From the NCBI RefSeq assembly GCF_042676085.1, contig NZ_JBHTKH010000011.1, positions 47,581-111,580 on the forward strand: DNA of 64,000 nt. Reading direction: 5' to 3'. Made by a program: the position numbers and the translations under genes. The stretch comes from Terrabacter terrigena. GTDB taxonomy: Bacteria > Actinomycetota > Actinomycetes > Actinomycetales > Dermatophilaceae. A model generated the notes under the pieces. That model did not search any database and was not told the DNA's origin. It was given only the letters and a program-made list of their open reading frames with translations. Positions 44,503-52,960 of this stretch are shown here, piece by piece (the first letter of the stretch is position 1; each line of letters starts with the position of its first letter).

Positions 44503-45336
44503 TCAGCGGAGCGCGAGGAGGTCCATGAGGCGGGCTGCCTCGTCGGTCACCGCGTCGCGGGCGGCACCGAGGTACTTGCGCGTGTCGACCGTCGGGCACT
44601 GCTCGAGCCGCTCGGTCATCGCCCGCGTGAACACCTGGTTGAGGTGTGTCGCGATGTTGACCTTCGTCATGCCTGCGCGCACCGCCGCGACGAGACCGGC
44701 GTCAGGCACACCCGACGAGCCGTGCAGCACCAGAGGAACGGGCACCGAGCTCCGCAGTGCCGCAATGAGATCCGTGTCCAGCTCGGCCGTGCGGTCGGTC
44801 ATCGCGTGGCTCGACCCGACGGCCACGGCGAGCGCGTCGACTCCGGTGTCGGCGACGAACCGTGCGGCGTCGTCGGGGTCGGTGCGCACGCCCGGCGCGT
44901 GGACGCCGTCCTTGCCGCCGACCTCGCCGAGCTCGGCCTCGACGCTCATGCCCGCGACCCGGCACAGTTCGACGACGCGTCTGGTGACGCCACGGTTCTC
45001 GACGTCGGGCAGTGTCGACCCGTCGAACATGACCGAGGTGAGACCGAGGCGCGCAGCCTCCTCGACGAGCGAGACGTCCTCGACGTGGTCGAGGTGCACC
45101 ACGACGGGCTGCGTGCACGCGTCGGCGATCGCCAGCGTCGCGGCCGCGATGGGGGCGAGCGAGCCGTGGTAGCGCACGCAGTTCTGCGAGATCTGCATGA
45201 CGACCGGCAGGCCGACGCGCTCGGCCGCGGCGGCATACGCCTCGGCGTGCTCGATCTGGATGACGTTGAACGCCGCGAGCCCGCGGCGTGCGCCCGAAGC
45301 CTCGGCCAGCAGGGGCGCCAGGGGTGAACGGCTCAC
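44503..45336 (-). CDS. Class II ketose-bisphosphate aldolase (GatY/KbaY/Fba type)
   Basis: 277 residues. AAFNVIQIEHAEAYAAAAER and VVVHLDHVED (Zn-ligand His) are family motifs, with VAVGSSHAMTDRTAELD and GMTKVNIATHLN completing the phosphate and metal sites. It would split tagatose or fructose 1,6-bisphosphate, or a related bisphosphate, into triose phosphates. The GTG at 45336 has AGGAG 8 bases upstream and overlaps the kinase stop by 4 bases. It is the last gene of the leftward ROK-PfkB-aldolase operon, which gives a kinase-then-aldolase route. Confidence 0.88.
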   Translation of the reverse strand: MSRSPLAPLLAEASGARRGLAAFNVIQIEHAEAYAAAAERVGLPVVMQISQNCVRYHGSLAPIAAATLAIADACTQPVVVHLDHVEDVSLVEEAARLGLTSVMFDGSTLPDVENRGVTRRVVELCRVAGMSVEAELGEVGGKDGVHAPGVRTDPDDAARFVADTGVDALAVAVGSSHAMTDRTAELDTDLIAALRSSVPVPLVLHGSSGVPDAGLVAAVRAGMTKVNIATHLNQVFTRAMTERLEQCPTVDTRKYLGAARDAVTDEAARLMDLLALR

Positions 45337-46295
45337 GTGCGGATCTCCTCGATCTCGACGGCGGGGAGCAGGCGGTCGACGTCGGCCGGGTCGACGGACC
45401 CGGCGACGGGTTGGAGCACGGCTGCGGCCGACCACGCGACGCCGTGGCGCAGCGCCGCCGCCCACTCGTCGCGCCCCTGCGGCAGGCCGCCCGCCCCATG
45501 GTCGGCGAGCTCGACCGCCAGCGCCGCGGTCAGGGCGTCGCCGGCGCCCGTCGGGTTCCCGGAGAGGGGCCGACGCAGGTACGCGTGCAGGGAGACGTCG
45601 TCGTGGACGAGGACGAGCCCGTCGGTGCCGTCGCTGACGACGGCGCACCTGGCGCCGGCGGTGACGAGGGCGCGGGCGGCGCCGCGCACCGACGGGACCT
45701 CGCCCCGACCGAGACCGGCGAGCGTGACCGCGGCCTCCAGCCGGTTGGGTTTGACGAGGTCGGGACCCGCACCGAGCGCACGCGTCAGGTGGATGCCGGT
45801 GACGTCCAGCACGACGCGCAGTCCGGCCTCGTGCGCGCGCACGGTGACGCGGCGGACGAAGTCGGGATCGGTTCCGGGAGGCAGGCTGCCCGACACGGTG
45901 AGCACCTCTGCGTCGGGCGCCAGCTGCGCGATCTCGTCGGCGACGCGCTCCCACACGCGCTGCGACTGAGCCGTGCCCGGCTCGTTCAAGAGCGTTGCCC
46001 GACCGTCTGCCTCGACGACGGCGACGGAGCGTCGGGTCGGCAGGGGCGAGGAGACGAGGCGGTGCGGCACCCGCCGGGCGTCGAGGTCGGCCGCGAACAG
46101 CTCGATCTCCAGCGCGCCGACGGGAGCGACGGCCACGGCCTTGCGCCCCATCGCGCTGAGGACCGCGGCTACGTTGAGCCCCTTGCCACCGGCCCGCTCA
46201 CTGACCGAGCCGACGCGGTGGGACTCGCCGAGCGCGACGGAGGTGACGGCATACGTGATGTCGAGCGCCGGGCTTGGCGTCAGGGTGAGAATCAT
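45333..46295 (-). CDS. PfkB-type phosphosugar kinase (1-phosphofructokinase/tagatose-6-phosphate kinase-like)
   Basis: 320 residues. MILTLTPSPALDITYAV is the start typical of FruK/LacC, RAGGKGLNVAAVLSAMG is the PfkB-1 motif and NPTGAGDALTAALAV contains the catalytic Asp. It probably phosphorylates tagatose 6-phosphate or fructose phosphate to the bisphosphate for the adjacent aldolase. Four-base overlaps on both sides (45333-45336 and 46292-46295) indicate tight coupling. Confidence 0.87.
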   Translation of the reverse strand: MILTLTPSPALDITYAVTSVALGESHRVGSVSERAGGKGLNVAAVLSAMGRKAVAVAPVGALEIELFAADLDARRVPHRLVSSPLPTRRSVAVVEADGRATLLNEPGTAQSQRVWERVADEIAQLAPDAEVLTVSGSLPPGTDPDFVRRVTVRAHEAGLRVVLDVTGIHLTRALGAGPDLVKPNRLEAAVTLAGLGRGEVPSVRGAARALVTAGARCAVVSDGTDGLVLVHDDVSLHAYLRRPLSGNPTGAGDALTAALAVELADHGAGGLPQGRDEWAAALRHGVAWSAAAVLQPVAGSVDPADVDRLLPAVEIEEIRT

Positions 46296-47197
46296 CGACC
46301 GACGAGGTCGAGCGCGATGGTCGCGGCACCGAGCGAACCGGCCCGGTCGCCGAGCGCAGCGGCCTCGACCGCCACGTCGTCGCGGCCGCCCAGCCGAGCA
46401 GTGAGTGCGGCGCGCAGTGGCTCGAGGAGGGTGTCGCCGGCGTGCACGAGGCCGCCGCCCACGAGCACGAGCTCGGTGCCTGCCGCGGCGACGACGGGCG
46501 CGACCATGATCGCGAGCGCGTCGATGGCCTCCTGCCAGATGCGGCGGGCCTCGGGCTCGCCGGCGTCCGCGCGACGGGCCACCTCCTCGGCGTCGCCGAC
46601 GATGCCGGTCGCCTCGGACCACCGTCGACCGATGGCACCGGCGCTCGACAGCGCCTCGAGGCAGCCGCGCTGGCCGCACCCGCAGCGCGGACCGTCGGGG
46701 TCGACCACGACGTGACCGATCTCGCCGGTCCACAGTGAGCCGTTGACGAGCCGGCCGCGGCAGAGGACCGCGCTGGCCAGGCCGGTGCCGAGGGGCACGA
46801 AGAGCACGTTGTCGGCGTCGCGGGCGGCACCGAGGCGATGCTCGGCCAGCAGGCCGGACCGTACGTCGTGGCCGATCGCGACAGGTACGTCGACGTGCGC
46901 GGACACTCCGGCGCGAAGGTCGAGGTCGCGCCAGCCGAGGTTGGCCGACCAGACGCCGATGCCGGCGACCTCGTCGACGAGGCCGGGCACGGCCACGCCC
47001 ACGGCGAGCACCTCGACGGCGACGCCGGCACGGGCCGTGAGCTCGATGACGGTCTTGGCCGCCACCTCGCCGAGCTGAGGGCCGACCTCGGACGGGGTCG
47101 GGGTCACGGTCTCGGCGAGGATCTCACCGTCGGGGGTCACGAGGGCGGACTTGACCCGGGTGCCGCCGACGTCGATCCCGACCACTGCTTCGCGCAT
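46292..47197 (-). CDS. ROK-family sugar kinase
   Basis: 301 residues. VVGIDVGGTRVKSALVTP is the ATP-binding DxGGT motif, VPLGTGLASAVLCRGRLVNG and EIGHVVV hold the sugar site, and GPRCGCGQRGCLEALSSAG is the ROK zinc motif. Likely a hexosamine or N-acetylhexosamine kinase in this context, phosphorylating sugar brought in by the ABC importer. A GTG at 47200 is one codon upstream. First gene of the leftward operon; the motif at 47210-47235 lies just upstream of its start. Confidence 0.87.
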   Translation of the reverse strand: MREAVVGIDVGGTRVKSALVTPDGEILAETVTPTPSEVGPQLGEVAAKTVIELTARAGVAVEVLAVGVAVPGLVDEVAGIGVWSANLGWRDLDLRAGVSAHVDVPVAIGHDVRSGLLAEHRLGAARDADNVLFVPLGTGLASAVLCRGRLVNGSLWTGEIGHVVVDPDGPRCGCGQRGCLEALSSAGAIGRRWSEATGIVGDAEEVARRADAGEPEARRIWQEAIDALAIMVAPVVAAAGTELVLVGGGLVHAGDTLLEPLRAALTARLGGRDDVAVEAAALGDRAGSLGAATIALDLVGR

Positions 47198-47209
47198 CAC
47201 GACGCGCAG

Positions 47210-47235
47210 TCTATGCGCAATATTGCTTGTTTCGA
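47210..47235. promoter_or_regulatory. Candidate DeoR-regulon site upstream of the ROK operon
   Basis: TCTATGCGC, 9 bases, then TGTTTCGA. The same two words occur at 43391-43417 with a 10-base spacer beside the DeoR gene. GCAATATTGC inside it is a perfect palindrome. I infer a shared regulator for both transcripts. Confidence 0.5.
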
Positions 47236-47413
47236 CAGTCCGTCGATCACATTCGGACAGAGCGCAGGCACAGGTGGCATGCTCCCAGCCTGCCACCGCA
47301 CGACCTCTCGCGCGCGTGAGCCGGCGCTCGACGGGTGGGGAGCCTGCGGGTCGCCAGCACACGGCATACGGAGTTCGCTTGCGGCGCGGACCTGCCGGGA
47401 CGACGCTCGGCCC

Positions 47414-47818
47414 ATGGCACTGGAGATCCACAACATCACGTTCGACTGCGCCGACTCTCGCGGGCTCGCGACCTTCTGGGCGGGCCTGCTCGGCTGGAAC
47501 GTCTACTACGACGACGACCCGGAGGTCGTGGTCGCCCCGTCCTACCCCAACCCGGGCATGGGGCTGCTCTTCATCCCCGTGCCCGAGGGCAAGACGGCCA
47601 AGAACCGGGTGCACCTCGACGTCGCACCCGACGAGGGCACTCGTGACGAGGCCGTCGAGCGTGCGGTCGCGGCCGGCGCGACGGTCACGGGCGACCACCG
47701 CAAGGACGACGGCACCGGCTGGGTGACCCTCCTCGACCCCGAGGGCAACGAGTTCTGCATCGAGCGTGGCGCGGCCGAGCGCGGTCCACGCACCTCGACT
47801 GCCTACCGCATCGGCTAG
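47414..47818 (+). CDS. VOC superfamily (glyoxalase-like) protein
   Basis: 134 residues, starting ALEIHNITFDCADSRGLATF, with KNRVHLDVAPDEG and LLDPEGNEFCIERG: the same glyoxalase-6 pattern as the protein encoded at 35880-36314. His, Asp and Glu could form a metal site. Substrate unknown. It converges on the hydrolase gene with a hairpin at their junction. Confidence 0.82.
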   Translation: MALEIHNITFDCADSRGLATFWAGLLGWNVYYDDDPEVVVAPSYPNPGMGLLFIPVPEGKTAKNRVHLDVAPDEGTRDEAVERAVAAGATVTGDHRKDDGTGWVTLLDPEGNEFCIERGAAERGPRTSTAYRIG

Positions 47819-47826
47819 CTCGCGCC

Positions 47827-47843
47827 CCGGGCCTACGGCCCGG
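47827..47843. terminator. Short GC hairpin between convergent genes
   Basis: CCGGGCC-TAC-GGCCCGG is a perfect 7-base-pair stem that contains the TAG stop of the leftward hydrolase gene, nine bases after the stop of the rightward VOC gene. Confidence 0.6.
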
Positions 47844-48762
47844 CGTCGGGCCCGGCGTCGGGCCCGGCGTCGGGCCCGGCGTCCGGCCCGGCGTCCGGCC
47901 CGGCTCCGTGCCTGGCGAGGAAGGCTGCTGCCGTGTCGGCGACCTCCCGCCAGCCGCTGTCGACGACGAGGGAGTGGCCCCGGCCGGGGATCTCGGTGAT
48001 CTCGGTCGGGCTCGGGTTCTTCAGCTGCAGGTCGTAGGACGCGTGCGCGACGGCCCACGGCACGATGTGGTCCTTCTCGCCGCTGATGACGAGCAGCGGA
48101 CCGCGGTCGGGGCGCGCGACGTCGACGGACGCCTCGGTGCGCGGGTTGAGGTTCGCCGTGGCCGCCTGGAAGAGCGGGCGGCCCGGCGCCGCAACGACAT
48201 ACGTGCGGTAGAGGTCGGCGGCCTCGCCCGCCGGCACCGCGTTGGCGAACGCGTAGCGGAACTGGTCGAACGTGAGCGACACCGCCCGGTTGTAGTTGGC
48301 CGGGTTGGTGAGCACCGGCGCACTGGCCCGGAGCGCCGAGAGCGGCAGCGGCAGCACGCCCCGGAACGGCGCGGGGTCGATCGCGACGGCGGCGCGCGCG
48401 AGCCCGAGTCCGGCGAGCTTCTGGGTGATGAGCCCGCCGAAGGAGTGGCCGACGACGATCGGCTCGCGATCCAGCAGGCGGATCACGTCGGCGAAGTGGT
48501 CGGTGACCTGGCCGACCGTCTTGCCGGCGAGGACCTCCGGGTGGGCTCGGGCAGCCTCGACAGTCTCGGGGTCGTCGGGCCAGCCCGGCGCGAGGGTGGC
48601 GTAGCCGAGCGACTCGAAGTGGGCGCGCCACGCGTCCCAGCTGCTCGGCAGCAGCCACAGGCCGTGCACGAAGACGACGGGCTGCCGGCCACCCGCATTG
48701 GCGGCCGCGACCTCGGCCCGCTCGCGGTCGGTGAGCACGGACGCGGCGGGGCTGGTGCTCAT
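47833..48762 (-). CDS. Alpha/beta hydrolase with C-terminal Asp-Ala-Gly-Pro repeat tail
   Basis: 309 residues. VVFVHGLWLLPSSWDAW is the oxyanion region, VVGHSFGGLIT the nucleophile elbow with catalytic Ser, LVISGEKDHIVPW the Asp turn and PGRGHSLVVDSG the His. No signal peptide. The fold ends near LARHGAG and is followed by five exact DAGP repeats. Similar fluoroacetate-dehalogenase or peroxidase-like hydrolases exist; substrate unknown. Confidence 0.82.
   Translation of the reverse strand: MSTSPAASVLTDRERAEVAAANAGGRQPVVFVHGLWLLPSSWDAWRAHFESLGYATLAPGWPDDPETVEAARAHPEVLAGKTVGQVTDHFADVIRLLDREPIVVGHSFGGLITQKLAGLGLARAAVAIDPAPFRGVLPLPLSALRASAPVLTNPANYNRAVSLTFDQFRYAFANAVPAGEAADLYRTYVVAAPGRPLFQAATANLNPRTEASVDVARPDRGPLLVISGEKDHIVPWAVAHASYDLQLKNPSPTEITEIPGRGHSLVVDSGWREVADTAAAFLARHGAGPDAGPDAGPDAGPDAGPDAGP
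47841..47900 (-). repeat. Five tandem 12-base repeats encoding DAGP
   Basis: Five in-frame copies of cggcgtcgggcc (two with one substitution) at the end of the hydrolase gene encode DAGP times five. They have no spacers and keep the frame, so they behave as a coding microsatellite. Confidence 0.9.
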
Positions 48763-48828
48763 GGAGGTCTCCTTGCGTCGAGGGTCGGCCGCCGTTTGCG
48801 AACCAGCGGCTCCTTCGCGTCAACTGTT

Positions 48829-49170
48829 TCAGTCGGCCTGCGCGAGCGCCACGCTCCTGGGGACGACCATGCGCCAGGCGTCGACGACGATCTCGCGCAT
48901 GCGCGGCTCGTCGAGCGCGTCGAGCCGCACCTCGACCCAGTTGAACCGCAGGTCGGAGCGACGCGGCATGAGGAACACGTCGGGCTCGCTCGCGACGAGG
49001 ACGTCGCGCTCCTCCTTCGGGAAGGCGAAGCCCATCTCGGTCTCGTCGGCGGAGAACGCGAGCCAGACGATCTTGCCGACCCGGAACTTCACGCGGTCAC
49101 GCACGAGCACCTCGTAGGAACGGGGCAGCTGCTCGGCCACCCCGCGCACGTCGTCGATGGTCACGGCCAC
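48829..49170 (-). CDS. MmcQ/YjbR family protein
   Basis: 113 residues. It starts AVTIDDVRGVAEQLPRSYE, followed by the RVKFRVGKIVWLAFSADETE strand region and ends with DAWRMVVPRSVALAQ. The family has a CyaY-like or DNA-binding-like fold and no settled role. GTG 49170 or GTG 49164 may be the start. Isolated leftward gene. Confidence 0.78.
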   Translation of the reverse strand: MAVTIDDVRGVAEQLPRSYEVLVRDRVKFRVGKIVWLAFSADETEMGFAFPKEERDVLVASEPDVFLMPRRSDLRFNWVEVRLDALDEPRMREIVVDAWRMVVPRSVALAQAD

Positions 49171-49346
49171 CGTTCCAGCCTGCCACGGCCATCGCTCCGA
49201 CACGCCGTCCCGATGCCTCTGGATGCGAGCCGGGGGCCCTTCCGCGTGGGCCGCCCACCGGCATACGCTGCCGGTGTCGCGACCCCGACGAGCTCTCGGG
49301 CGGGCTGAAACGTCGACTCCACTCATGACTGACAAGGAGACGACGT

Positions 49347-50192
49347 ATGCCGTCGAGCACCACCCCGCCCACAGTCCCTGCACCAGCCGCACCCACGGTC
49401 CCGCAGCGCCTGCTCGCCTTCCTCGACCGCCTCGGAGCCGTGCTCGAGGAGCGCGGTGACGCCGTGGCCCTGCTCGGGCTCGGCTCGGTCGGGCGCGACC
49501 TGCACCGTCTCGACGAGCACTCCGACGCCGACTTCTTCGTCGTCGTCGACGACCGGGCCGCGCGTGACCGCTACCTCGCCGACATCGACTGGCTCGAGGC
49601 CGCCCACCCGGTCGTGTGGTCGTTCGAGAACAGCGGAGCCGGCCGCAAGGCGCTGCTCGAGGGCGACCTCTTCGCCGAGTACGCCGTCTTCTCCGTCGCG
49701 GAGATGGACACGGCCGGCTACCCGCCGGGGCGGATCCACTGGAGCCGCACCGACGCACCTGCCGGCCTCGAGGTGCCGAAAGTGCCCGTGCCGCAACCGG
49801 ACTCGTTCGAGCACCAGGTCGGTGAGGCAATCACGAACCTCTACGTCGGGCTGCACCGCGACCTGCGCGGCGAGCGCCTGACGGCGACCCGCTTCATCCA
49901 GGGGTATGCCGTCGACCGGTGGGTCACCGTGCTGGGCCACCTCGGCCTCGGGTCGGGCGCCGCGCAGGACGTGTTCGTCGTCGACCGGGGCGTGGAGCGC
50001 CGCTTCGGGCCCGACCTGCTCCCGCTCGCCGACCTCGTGCCGGGCTACGAGCGCAACGCGCTGGCCGCGCAGACGCTGCTCGACCTGATGGAGTCGCACG
50101 TCGAGCTGGACCCGACGATCGTCGCGGCCGTGCGCGACCTCATCGACCGCTCGCGGGCCGCAGCTCAGGCGCGCTCGAGGTCGAGCGCGTAG
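49347..50192 (+). CDS. Nucleotidyltransferase-domain protein
   Basis: 281 residues. LLGLGSVGRDLHRLDEHSDADFF-type sequence near residue 45 is the polymerase-beta-like GS...DxD motif with metal-binding Asp residues. The rest is helical with GEAITNLYVGLHRDLRGERL, like aminoglycoside or lincosamide nucleotidyltransferases. AAGGAG lies 4 bases before the ATG. Substrate unknown; it need not be a resistance enzyme. It converges on the GNAT gene with a 28-base overlap. Confidence 0.75.
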   Translation: MPSSTTPPTVPAPAAPTVPQRLLAFLDRLGAVLEERGDAVALLGLGSVGRDLHRLDEHSDADFFVVVDDRAARDRYLADIDWLEAAHPVVWSFENSGAGRKALLEGDLFAEYAVFSVAEMDTAGYPPGRIHWSRTDAPAGLEVPKVPVPQPDSFEHQVGEAITNLYVGLHRDLRGERLTATRFIQGYAVDRWVTVLGHLGLGSGAAQDVFVVDRGVERRFGPDLLPLADLVPGYERNALAAQTLLDLMESHVELDPTIVAAVRDLIDRSRAAAQARSRSSA

Positions 50193-50674
50193 ACGAGCAG
50201 CGCCGTGCCCGGGACCGGCGACCAGTCGCGCTCGGGCACCCGCACGAAGCCGAACCGCTCGTAGAGGCGGTGCGCGGCGTGCATCATCGGCTGCGTCGAC
50301 AGCACGACTCGATCGCGCCCGAGGGCGCGGGCGCGGTCGAGGCACTCGTGTACGAGGGCGCCCCCGACGCCCCGGCCGCGACCGTCGGGCGCGACGGCCA
50401 GCGTGCGGAACTCCGCCTCGCCGTCGCCCGCGATGTTGGCGAAGGGGCCGGGACCGCCGACGAAGGCCACGCCCCCGAGCACGGTGCCGTCGCCGCCCAC
50501 CGCCACGATGACGTCGGCGTGCGCGGCCCGGTGGCGGACGTCGCGCAGCACGTCGAGGTAGGGGTCCTCCGCGCCGAAGTCGAGCAGGCCGTCGTCGAGG
50601 TAGGCGTCGGCGGTCAGCTCGCCGAGCCGCTCGTAGTCCTCGGGTCGCGCGGCGCGGATCGTCAGGCCGTCCAT
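50165..50674 (-). CDS. GNAT-family N-acetyltransferase
   Basis: 169 residues. LTIRAARPEDYERLGELT is the typical start; FRTLAVAPDGRGRGVGGALV holds the acetyl-CoA pyrophosphate loop, and AAHRLYERFGFVRVPERDW completes the fold. Acceptor unknown. Its 3-prime 28 bases overlap the nucleotidyltransferase gene on the other strand. Confidence 0.88.
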   Translation of the reverse strand: MDGLTIRAARPEDYERLGELTADAYLDDGLLDFGAEDPYLDVLRDVRHRAAHADVIVAVGGDGTVLGGVAFVGGPGPFANIAGDGEAEFRTLAVAPDGRGRGVGGALVHECLDRARALGRDRVVLSTQPMMHAAHRLYERFGFVRVPERDWSPVPGTALLVYALDLERA

Positions 50675-50721
50675 GGCGCCAGTCTCGCAGCCGTCGAGCG
50701 CAGGCCTCGACCGGCGGCGGC

Positions 50722-51504
50722 CTACCGCGGACCGGTGGGTGCGGGCACGCCGAGCCGGGCGAGCAGTGCCGTCAGGGCCGCGGCCACCTCGGCGGGCGCG
50801 ACGAGCATGTGCAGGTGGTCGCCGCCCAGGCTGACGACGGGCCAGCCCTCCTGCTCGGCCAGGCGGCGCTCGTCGGCGTAGGTGTCGCCGAAGGCGAGGT
50901 ACGCGTTCGGCGAGTCGGTCCACCCGGCCGGCACGGCGACCGTGTCCCGGAAGTACGCCAGGGGCAGGCGCTGCTCCTCTCGCTCGACACGCAGCCGGGT
51001 GGCCTGGTCGGGGAAGAGGACGTCGACGTCGGTGTCGGCCCACCACCGGGTCCAGGGCGGCAGCAGCCCTTCGGCGTCGGCGAGGCCCTCGAGGAAGTCG
51101 AGGAACGCGGACGGCGCTAGCGTCGTCTCGCCGCTGGACGTGCGTGAGGTCGGGTCGCCGGTGGGCTGTGGCGACCCGGGCTGCGCGCTCCGGCGCGCGA
51201 TCACGGGCGGTGGGAGGGCCGCGTCGACGAAGACGGTCGCGACGACGGGCCGCTGCCGCGCGACCTCGGGCACGAAGAGGCCCGCGTTGCTGTGCGGCAC
51301 GAGCACGACCGGGCGGTCGGCCGGGACGGCCTCGAGGAAGCCGGCCAGCGCGTCACCGGCCGTGGTGACGCCACGAGGCTGACGGCATACGTCCACGGAC
51401 CAGCCTGCTTCGCCCAGATGCTCGGCGACCGGCGTCCACACCGCCGGCCCGAGCAGCGGGCTCGGCAGCAGCACGAGCAGGGGGTCGTGGGGCCGATCTG
51501 CCAC
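50722..51504 (-). CDS. Alpha/beta hydrolase-fold protein with PHSNAG elbow
   Basis: 260 residues. The nucleophile elbow is VLVPHSNAGLF, with Pro in place of the first Gly of GxSxG and Ala before the last Gly, and the C-terminal VVSLGGDHLHMLVAP supplies the His. GTG start. It may be an esterase or a non-catalytic relative. It is followed 7 bases upstream by the YCII gene on the same strand. Confidence 0.75.
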   Translation of the reverse strand: MADRPHDPLLVLLPSPLLGPAVWTPVAEHLGEAGWSVDVCRQPRGVTTAGDALAGFLEAVPADRPVVLVPHSNAGLFVPEVARQRPVVATVFVDAALPPPVIARRSAQPGSPQPTGDPTSRTSSGETTLAPSAFLDFLEGLADAEGLLPPWTRWWADTDVDVLFPDQATRLRVEREEQRLPLAYFRDTVAVPAGWTDSPNAYLAFGDTYADERRLAEQEGWPVVSLGGDHLHMLVAPAEVAAALTALLARLGVPAPTGPR

Positions 51505-51511
51505 TGCCGGG

Positions 51512-51895
51512 TCAGCCCTCGGTCATGCGGCGACGCTCGCCGACCGGGCCGCCGGCGAGCGGGAAGGCGAGCGAGCCGGCGCGCACCCACCACTCCATGA
51601 CGTCGTACGCCAGGCGCCCGGCGACCACGGAAGGGTCGGCGTCGCTCAGCCGGGCGGCCTCCTCGGGCCCGCACGCGAAGACAGACATGCCGCGGTGGGT
51701 GGGGTCGCTCTGCTCGTCGAAGGGGCCGTTGGCCACGGTCAGCCCCTCACGGGCGAGGTGGGCGCGGTAGGCCAGGTGCCGCTCCTGGAGGGCGTCGAGC
51801 TCGGCGTCCGACAGCTCGGGCGCCTCGGGCGGGCGCCGCAGCAGGACGACCGTGTAGACGTCGAACTCGTCGGGGACGTCGGCGTCGGCGGCCAT
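51512..51895 (-). CDS. YCII-related domain protein
   Basis: 127 residues. TVVLLRRPPEAPELSDAELD, LQERHLAYRAHLAREGLTVA and SVFACGPEEAARLSDADPSV match the ferredoxin-like YCII fold, whose His/Asp pair (HLAYRAHL and DAD) may be catalytic. Role unknown. It lies between the CPBP peptidase and hydrolase genes in a leftward run. Confidence 0.75.
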   Translation of the reverse strand: MAADADVPDEFDVYTVVLLRRPPEAPELSDAELDALQERHLAYRAHLAREGLTVANGPFDEQSDPTHRGMSVFACGPEEAARLSDADPSVVAGRLAYDVMEWWVRAGSLAFPLAGGPVGERRRMTEG

Positions 51896-51898
51896 CGG

Positions 51899-52780
51899 TC
51901 AGGCGGCGAGACGCCAGGCGAGCACGCCGAAGAGGACGCCGAGGGAGTTCGTGGCCCAGTGCATGCCGACGCTCGCGAAGAGGCTGCCGCTGCGACGGCG
52001 CAGCTCCCCGGCGAGCACCCCACCGAGTGCCGTGAACAGGACCGTGCCCCCGACGACCGCGACCTTCGCGAAGGGCCCGAGGGCGGCGACCGCGCTGCCG
52101 ACGGCCTCGTTGCCGGTGGCGGAGGCCATCGCCGGGAAGACGTGCCAGAACCCGAAGAGCACGGACGAGGCGACGAGCACCTGCCACATGCGGGCGTGGC
52201 GCGAGAGGAAGCCCCACAGCACGGAGCGGAAGGCGACCTCCTCCAGCAGGATCGTGCCGACGGGGATCATCACGAACGCGGTCAGCAGCGCCCCGGCGGG
52301 CGGTAGGTGGTAGCGCGCGTCGAGGAAGGCCGTGCGCGTGGACGGCAGGAGGATGCCGGCGAGGTAGACGAGCGCGACGACGCCGATGACGCCGAGGCCC
52401 CAGCGGAGGCCGCGGGCGTGCGTCTGGCGGGCCAGGCCGAGCTGGTGCCAGCTCAGGCCCTGCCACCGCGCGAAGACGAGCAGAGCAGCGGCGCCCACCG
52501 GGCCGAGCCACATCGTGTCCCACCCGAGCACGTGGTTGGCGACGTTGACGCCGGCGAGCGCGAAGACGACGCCCACGGTCGCGGCGAGACGGGCACGCCG
52601 GCCTCGGGCGATCAGCGCGAGACGGCGACGCCGGGTCGCCTCGTGCGCCAGCGCCTCGGCGCGGCGGTGCGTCAGCGGGTGAACCCCGTGGGCCCGTCGA
52701 GCCCCGCGCCCAGCACCCGCAGCGGCGCCGTCGGCCTGCGGCGCGACGGCGGCTGGGACATCCAGGACGGAGGTGGTCAT
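51899..52780 (-). CDS. CPBP (CAAX-like) intramembrane metalloprotease family protein
   Basis: 293 residues with about seven membrane segments. EEVAFRSVLWG is motif 1 (EExxxR), VLFGFWHVFPA motif 2 (FxxxH) and SVGMHWATNSLG motif 3 with the second His. A His/Arg-rich cytoplasmic N-terminus precedes. In bacteria such proteins process peptides or act in bacteriocin self-protection; no such genes are adjacent. ATG 52780 follows GGAGG closely; 52789 is an alternative. Confidence 0.85.
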   Translation of the reverse strand: MTTSVLDVPAAVAPQADGAAAGAGRGARRAHGVHPLTHRRAEALAHEATRRRRLALIARGRRARLAATVGVVFALAGVNVANHVLGWDTMWLGPVGAAALLVFARWQGLSWHQLGLARQTHARGLRWGLGVIGVVALVYLAGILLPSTRTAFLDARYHLPPAGALLTAFVMIPVGTILLEEVAFRSVLWGFLSRHARMWQVLVASSVLFGFWHVFPAMASATGNEAVGSAVAALGPFAKVAVVGGTVLFTALGGVLAGELRRRSGSLFASVGMHWATNSLGVLFGVLAWRLAA

Positions 52781-52960
52781 CACCTCCATGGTCACACGCG
52801 AACCTGTGCTCCGCCGTGCGTGCCGGGAGCTGTACGCCACCTGCTCACCGGCCGCCCCGGCGACCCCGGCGACCCCGGCGACAACGGACGACCCACCAGC
52901 CCCAGGAAGACGTGGCCAGCGGGACCGGTGGTTCGCGGGTGCCGAGTGTGACGGGCCTCG

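Noticed and set aside
47841..47900. Possible CRISPR array
   Set aside because: Units are 12 bases, directly adjacent, without spacers and in frame with a coding sequence; no cas genes nearby.
49347..50674. Antibiotic-resistance island (nucleotidyltransferase, GNAT, Arr at 31 kb)
   Set aside because: No mobile element, integron or composition shift. These families are common chromosomal genes in actinomycetes and their substrates are unknown.
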